Of a stretch of DNA of 64,000 nucleotides, positions 58,276-64,000 are shown one piece after another. The notes under the pieces were generated by a model. It searched no databases, was not told the DNA's origin, and worked only from the letters and a program-made list of their open reading frames with translations. Made by a program: the position numbers and the translations under genes. The DNA lies in assembly GCF_033807715.1 (NCBI RefSeq), contig NC_084587.1, positions 21,437,017 through 21,501,016 on the forward strand. Reading direction: 5' to 3'. Within the stretch, counting starts at the first letter, position 1; the number at the start of each line of letters is the position of its first letter. The stretch comes from Cololabis saira (lineage: Eukaryota > Chordata > Actinopteri > Beloniformes > Belonidae).

Positions 58276-61200
58276 ATGAGCTCATCTCGAGTGCGACCCC
58301 AGCAGCTGCCGCAGAGCCAGCCCGGCCCCGGCGAGGGGATAGAGATGGAGAACATCATCCAGCACCAGGACCTGGGTGTCGGGGGAGCCACCCCGTCCCC
58401 TCCGTCCAGGCAGGCGTGGAGCCGGGACAACCCGGGCTTTGAGCCGGAGGAGGAGATCATGGAGGCGGACTGGCCCCAGGCGAGCCCCGGGCGGAGGTCG
58501 GTGTCCACGGCCTCCAGCAGCAGCTGCAGCAGCGGCCTGGGCAGCTACCACCACCGGGGCAGCAGCGCCCACATGTCCCGGGCAGGACTGTACCCGACCC
58601 CGCCTGCAGACCAGCAGCAGCAGGGCAGGCAGGAGCAGCCCGGCTGCATGAAGCTCATTCTGCACAAAATCAGAGGTATGGCATACGAATACTTTTATGC
58701 ATGCATTTTAGTTTTCACAGTCATGATGGAAGAAAAGTTAGATAATCAGAGTTTCTTCAAAAATATGCCATCTTGCATTATTTACAGCAGCCTTGAAGTG
58801 CATAAATATCAGATGGCTGAAACCAGACTCTCCCACATACAATATACAGGACTGTCTCAGAAAAGTTGAATATTGTGATAAAGTTCTTTATTTTCTGTAA
58901 TGCAATTAAAAAAACAAAAATGTCATACATTCTGGATTCATTACAAATCAACTGAAATATTGCAAGCCTTTTATTATTTTAATATTGCTGATTATGGTTT
59001 ACAGTTTAAGATTAAGATTCCCAGAATATTCAATTTTTTTGAGATAGGATATTTGAGTTTTCTTAAGCTGTAAGCCATGATCAGCAATATTAAAATAATA
59101 AAAGGCTTGCAATATTTCAGTTGATTTGTAATGAATCCAGAATGTATGACATTTTTGTTTTTGTAATAGCATTACAGAAAATCACAATATTCTAATTTTC
59201 TGAGACAGTCCTGTATATGGATCCGAAAAGTATGGGATCTCTATCATATGGAACAAGTCACTTACTCATTAAGGCTCCAAAAATCCACCTTTATTAAGCG
59301 GTGGAGCCCTGTTATAGCTTTATTAATACAATGAGGTCTATTACACAATGTGGCTCAGCCCACCTGCCTAATTCTTACTGTATTCCCTCTATGCACATAT
59401 TTTATACACATGCCAATCTTTCCTAGAGTAAATATGGTGCCTGCATTTTTATACACACCGTTGTACCTTGGAGTGGACAATTATTATTATTGATTTTACT
59501 ATATATTTTTTTAAATTTATGGGTTTGTTATTATATACGTATATTTTGGAGTGAATAATTATGTTGTTGTTTTCTCTTGTTTTATTTGCTTAATACTTAA
59601 GTATAATGTGTACAAATGTATGCAGCTGAAAAAGGAAAAAGAAAGAAGAAAATGTATATGATGTATTGTTGTTGAAAACTCAATAAAAATTAAGTTCCCC
59701 AAAAAAAAAAAATGCCATTTGCTATTTAGGAATTAGAACCCTTTAGCGCAAAGTACTTCCTTTGCAGCCAATGACTTCCTGGAGTCTGGAGCCCATGGAT
59801 TTAATCAGATTGTGAGTTTCCTATCTGGACTTTCTCTGCAGCCACCTTCTGTTGCTGCTTGTTTGTGGGCATTTCTTTCTTCAGTTTTGCCTTCAGTTGT
59901 CTTCTGAAAGGCAAGGAAAGGCAAGACAAGTTTATTTGTATAGCACAATTCAACACAAGGTAATTCAAAGTGCTTTACATCAACATTAAAAGCTGCAAGA
60001 CACAATTAAACCCTAAATAACAAATAAAATGAAATAAAATGATAAGAAAAGAGGTAAAATAATAAAAAGCACAAGTTGTTAAAAAGTAAGGGCAGTAGAG
60101 TACAGCAGGTAAGTATTTAATTTAGGAGTACGCTTCAGTAAACAGTAATGTTTTTAGGCCTGATTTAAAGGAGCTGACAGTTGGAGCAGACCTCAGGTCT
60201 ACAGGAAGTTTGTTCCACCGGTGAGGAGCAGAATAACTGAACGCTGCCTCACCTTGCTTGGTTCTTGTTCTTGGGACACACAACAAACCAGATCCAGATG
60301 AACCTCAGGGGTCTGGGAGCTTCATAGGAACTAACAGATCAACCATGTATTTTGGTCCAAGACCATTCAGTGCTTTTTAGACCAGCAGTAAGATTTGAAA
60401 CTCTATCCTTTGACTCACTGGAAGCCAGTGTAGTGATTTCATGACCGGTGTAATATGGTCCAGTTTCCTGGTGTTTGTAAAAAGCATAGTCTATTGGGTT
60501 GAGATTAGGCAGTTTAGGAATGTTCTATTTCTTTACCTTCAAAAAAATCTTGAATTGCTTTCTCACTTTGCTTGAAGTCATTATTCATCTGTATTGTGAA
60601 TAATTGTCTATTTACAGCTTTATGGACATACTCATACAATAACACTGCCTCCACCATGTTTGACAGATGTCACTGCTTTCATATTCGTAGCTCTAGTCAA
60701 ACAGCTGCCAAAATAAGATATCAATTCCAGATCTTTTGTTTGCGTAATATGTCTTGAAGTAATAAGGGAATGGAGCACATCTATCCAAGCAATGTCTTTT
60801 GAGCCAATTGTCCAGAGACCCCTGAGCCTCTGAAAATGGAGATACTTTGCATAAAATGCTTGAAATTTCTAAATATTAAATGTTTTTAGTGAAATATAGT
60901 AAAGCTGAAAATCTGCACTGATCATATGTTGATTGTTTTATTTCAAATCTCTTGTGATGGTGTATTAAGCAAAAATCATAAAAACAGTGTATACTTTATT
61001 TGTGAATGGCTGTTTGGGAACTTTAAATGTTGGTTTACTGTTTATAGTTATATAATCTAAATAAAGCAGAATGTACTAAGAGTTTTACTGAATTAAATAA
61101 CTTTGAATTAAATATATTCATGCCCTTTTGAACTGTCTCTCGCAGTTCTGTGGGGCACAGAGCTGATGGAGGATGGCGACAGCAGCCGAGAAATGTACCT

Positions 61201-63410
61201 CAGGAACATCCTGAGAGAGATGCTCACGTATATTGCCTTTCTCATCACCATTAGTATCTGTAAGTGAGTGCACACAAAACACAGTGACATTTTGTTTTCT
61301 TTTTTTAATAGAAAACATCTCCAATATATTGCTTTGTTGCCTTGGCATTGTCAGGTAAACCTGAAGTAGTAGAATTACTTCAAAATCATTTTCATGTTGT
61401 GGGAATAATGACAATTGGAGGACTACACACATACCAAATGAGTAATACCTAAGTATTACAACAGTATTATGCTACTACTGAGCTCATTTAACGGTATGAA
61501 TTAGGTTGTAGTTTGGTGATACTAACTAATAAGTTTTGAAGTTAGTAGTGCATTTACACTTGGAAAAAGGATTGTGAGTATTTAATCAGAATTCTGAGTG
61601 ACCTGTTATTGTGTAAAGCAACCAATTAATAAATCAACAAATTGAATAAATAGCTTTCTTTCAAATTTAGTTGTCTGTGGTATTCTAAAGTCATTATCAA
61701 TTGTTATCTGCTTAGTTCTTATTATTTGACTAATTCAACACAGTGAAAGGCACTCGTAACTATTATTGTACAAAATATATGTTCTATATCACTTTATAGC
61801 ACACAAACAAAGCACAGGAGGTACGACCACCTCCTGAAACTGCACCCATTTACGAGCATGGAAATGTGATGTAAGCATGCTCTTAGCGAGTGGATGGTTA
61901 TATGGTCTAAGGAAAATAAAGTAGTCTTGGGCTGAACTGAAGGAACAGTTGATCTAAGCGAGTTGGAGAAAGCCTTTTAAAATGTGGCCCTGTTGCTGGA
62001 AATTTAGTTTCCACACTCAAAGTGTAAGTGTAATACATTTCTCTTCTTTTCAGTTTTTTCTAACTGCAATGCAAAATGCCATGCTGTGGTTTAGGGTGGG
62101 TCAGGACATGAGTTTTCTGCCAGGCACAATTAAGGCATATTTTGCCAGGCACAGTTTTACTATGATGAAGTTTCCCTTCACTGTGAAAACTGCTGCGAAA
62201 GCAAGAGATACTTATAATGCATAGGTGAAACCATAAGTTATTTCAATTTGGCTATGAGATTAGAGTTTAAGCTTATCACGGTAGATGTATACCAAATATT
62301 TATTGATGCATCAATCAGTCAGACCCCTTGCCGCTGGGTCACGTGGGATCCTTGCTTTATTTTCAACATATTTTTCGGTAATAACTTTCATATCCTGTGA
62401 TCTCCTCTGCAGTGACTTATGGGATGGTGAGTACCAATATGTACTACTACACCAAAGTCATGTCTCAGCTTTTCCTCGACACACCGCTATCTGCTGGGGA
62501 CCCCACTACTTTCAGGAGCCTGTCAACCATGGAGGATTTCTGGAAGGTAAAATCATTCATCTCTTATTTAATTTATTTATTCGTTTTTTTGCAGTTTGTA
62601 TTAAATGGCTTTACATCTTGTGAGAAGAACTTTTGCATCTGTGCTGGCTTGCTGTCTATGCTGAAAACTGTGAATATTCACTTATCAAGACTGGAAACAG
62701 AAAACAGCAAGCAAACAGATTTATATATCGGAATAATTGACCCATTTCATATTTATCAGTTTTTGGATTTTTCTCTTTGTGCTACAATTCAACTATTTTA
62801 CACTTTCAGTTTACACAAGGGCCCTTTCTCAGTGGCATGTACTGGGAGGTGTGGTACAACAATAAGAGCCTGCCAGAGAATCAGAGTTTCATCTACTATG
62901 AAAACCTCCTACTCGGTGTGCCACGGCTCCGGCAAATAAAAGTCCGCAATGAGTCCTGCTCCATCCACGAGGATTTAAGGGATGAGGTCCAGGACTGCTA
63001 TAACATATACACGCCAAGCAACGAGGATACCACCTCCTTTGGCCCAAAGAATAGAACAGCGTAAGTTATTGCTTTTGAAGCAGCTGCATTACATGAACTT
63101 TTTTTTGTTTGTTGAGAATGTAGGATTGTTGAGATCTTTTATTACATAGTTTCATAGTAAACCCTTTTCTTTTGATGTTTGACAGGTGGATGTACACCAC
63201 AGAGAGTGAGATGAACGGCAGCAGTCACTGGGGTCAGGTGTCAAAATATGGAGGTGGGGGATACTACCAAGACTTATCTCGTACCAAGGAGGAATCAGCC
63301 TTCCAATTGCAGTTTCTCAAAGATCACTTGTGGCTGGACAGAGGCACGCGAGCAGTTTTCCTCGACTTCTCTGTGTACAATGGAAACATAAATCTTTTCT
63401 GCATCGCCAG
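58276..63410 (+). CDS. pkd2: pkd2: polycystin-2, exons 1-5 (gene continues beyond window)
   Basis: TRP-family cation channel of primary cilia and ER. Exons: 58276-58675, 61146-61259, 62413-62546, 62810-63060, 63186-63410; phases close (400+114+134+251+225 nt, 1124 nt, ending mid-codon). About 374 residues are present. The cytoplasmic N-terminus has MSSSRVRP and the conserved [14 protein letters not shown]. The predicted first transmembrane helix lies in exons 2-3 ([20 protein letters not shown]). Then comes the start of the extracellular polycystin (TOP) domain, with [14 protein letters not shown], the paired cysteines around [16 protein letters not shown]-glycosylation sequons (NRT, NGS) and [17 protein letters not shown]. 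Remaining helices, pore, EF hand and coiled coil lie outside. The start ATG sits in a CpG-rich exon, and no in-frame alternative lies closer upstream. Confidence 0.97.
58857..59213. mobile_element. palindromic mariner-type MITE (copy 3), pkd2 intron 1
   Basis: TA-flanked CAGGACTGTCTCAGAAAAGT and inverted partner. Both arms contain TTGCAAGCCTTTTATTATTT or its complement. Same family as 22352 and 29132. Confidence 0.9.
59904..60480 (-). mobile_element. fish non-LTR fragment in pkd2 intron 1
   Basis: AAGGCAAGACAAGTTTATTTGTATAGCACA (given here by its core GACAAGTTTATTTGTATAGC) begins the reverse-complement LINE tail. The rest (GAGCTGACAGTTGGAGCAGA, AAGTTTGTTCCACCGGTGAG) belongs to the same common repeat. 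No open frame. Confidence 0.6.
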
Positions 63411-63572
63411 GTAAGAACGATCAGTTTCCTTATGTCCATTTGTATTACTTGGAGCAGCAGCAAACACATATTTTAATGTGGGATCATGCAGAGTACAAAA
63501 ACTTGTTGTCATTGTCACTACAGAACACTGGCATCCATGTATATCGAAGACCACCGTGTTTGATATGGCACT

Positions 63573-64000
63573 TAAAGGGGACCTATTATGAAAAACACAT
63601 TTTTTCTTGCTTTAACATATATAAAGTGGTCTCCCCTCACCCTGCCAACTCAGAGAAGGAGGAAAGCAACCAAATTCTGCAGTGTCTGTACAGCCGCCCG
63701 GATGAGCCGTCCAGTGTGATGTGGCTTCTACGAGCCGTTCAGATTCTGATTCAATTTACATAGGTTGGCCTCCGATGCGTGAAACCACGCCCACAACTAA
63801 CTCCGCCGGCCGGAGCTTCCGCCATTTTTTCGTAGCGGTGTATCGCGTCATTCAGGCAGCCAATCAGCACAGTGCCTCATTATCATAGCCTCCCCGCCCA
63901 CTCAGAATCCACATGGAGAATGAGGTTAGAGGATGGGACGATAAAGACATGGCTCATAGGCTGAATTTCTAATTTATTTAGGAAAGACAATCAAAGCTTG
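63573..64000. mobile_element. teleost DNA transposon end, cut by window edge
   Basis: Starts CTTAAAGGGGACCTATTATG, a very common teleost inverted-repeat end, inside pkd2 intron 5. The other end is not in the window. Confidence 0.6.

Noticed and set aside
58282..58665. Antisense 127-residue frame opposite pkd2 exon 1
   Set aside because: Shadow frame of a GC-rich, proline-coding exon; the plus frame matches polycystin-2.

Overview
This is a eukaryotic window, almost certainly from a ray-finned fish (a percomorph-like teleost is my guess). Protein-coding sequence is split into short GT-AG exons. The conserved genes are vertebrate in type, and the introns and spacers are packed with typical teleost repeats (Tc1/mariner, hAT, several MITE families, LINE tails, a SINE, long TA and AAT microsatellites). 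There is no prokaryotic or organellar signature and no CRISPR array.

Three genes can be reconstructed exon by exon. uso1 (p115, the ER-Golgi vesicle tether) lies on the minus strand, start codon 29951-29949 and stop codon 4872-4870, in 24 constitutive-looking exons plus two candidate in-frame microexons; every exon-exon phase closes. g3bp2 (a stress-granule scaffold) lies on the minus strand, start 49428, stop 40558, with a non-coding first exon just above 51305. pkd2 (polycystin-2) lies on the plus strand from 58276; its first five coding exons are present and the gene runs off the right edge.

Between uso1 and g3bp2 (30.2-40.5 kb) is a repeat-rich block. It holds a Harbinger-like MITE, a minus-strand reverse-transcriptase element, a foldback element, a minisatellite, a 5'-truncated LINE, an isolated first exon of a beta-tubulin gene with an RFX X-box palindrome 93 bp upstream, and a 0.6-kb TA array. 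At the far left (1-4 kb) are a decayed Tc1, a LINE tail and one probable terminal coding exon of an unidentified plus-strand gene converging on uso1. Between g3bp2 and pkd2 (51.6-57.4 kb) are a hAT MITE inserted in a LINE, two sets of direct repeats, and a candidate X-box upstream of pkd2.

The genes are not an operon and need not act together. uso1 serves membrane traffic, g3bp2 RNP condensates, and pkd2 (with the tubulin remnant) ciliary biology. I found no convincing undescribed multi-gene system. The most interesting points are regulatory and splicing signals: two ACGTGGC Golgi-stress-type motifs beside an NRF1 site at uso1, the microexons, an acceptor that regenerates a donor in uso1, and X-boxes at the two cilium-related loci. 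Exon boundaries were read by eye and checked by frame closure; homology statements rest on remembered family sequences, not on a search.
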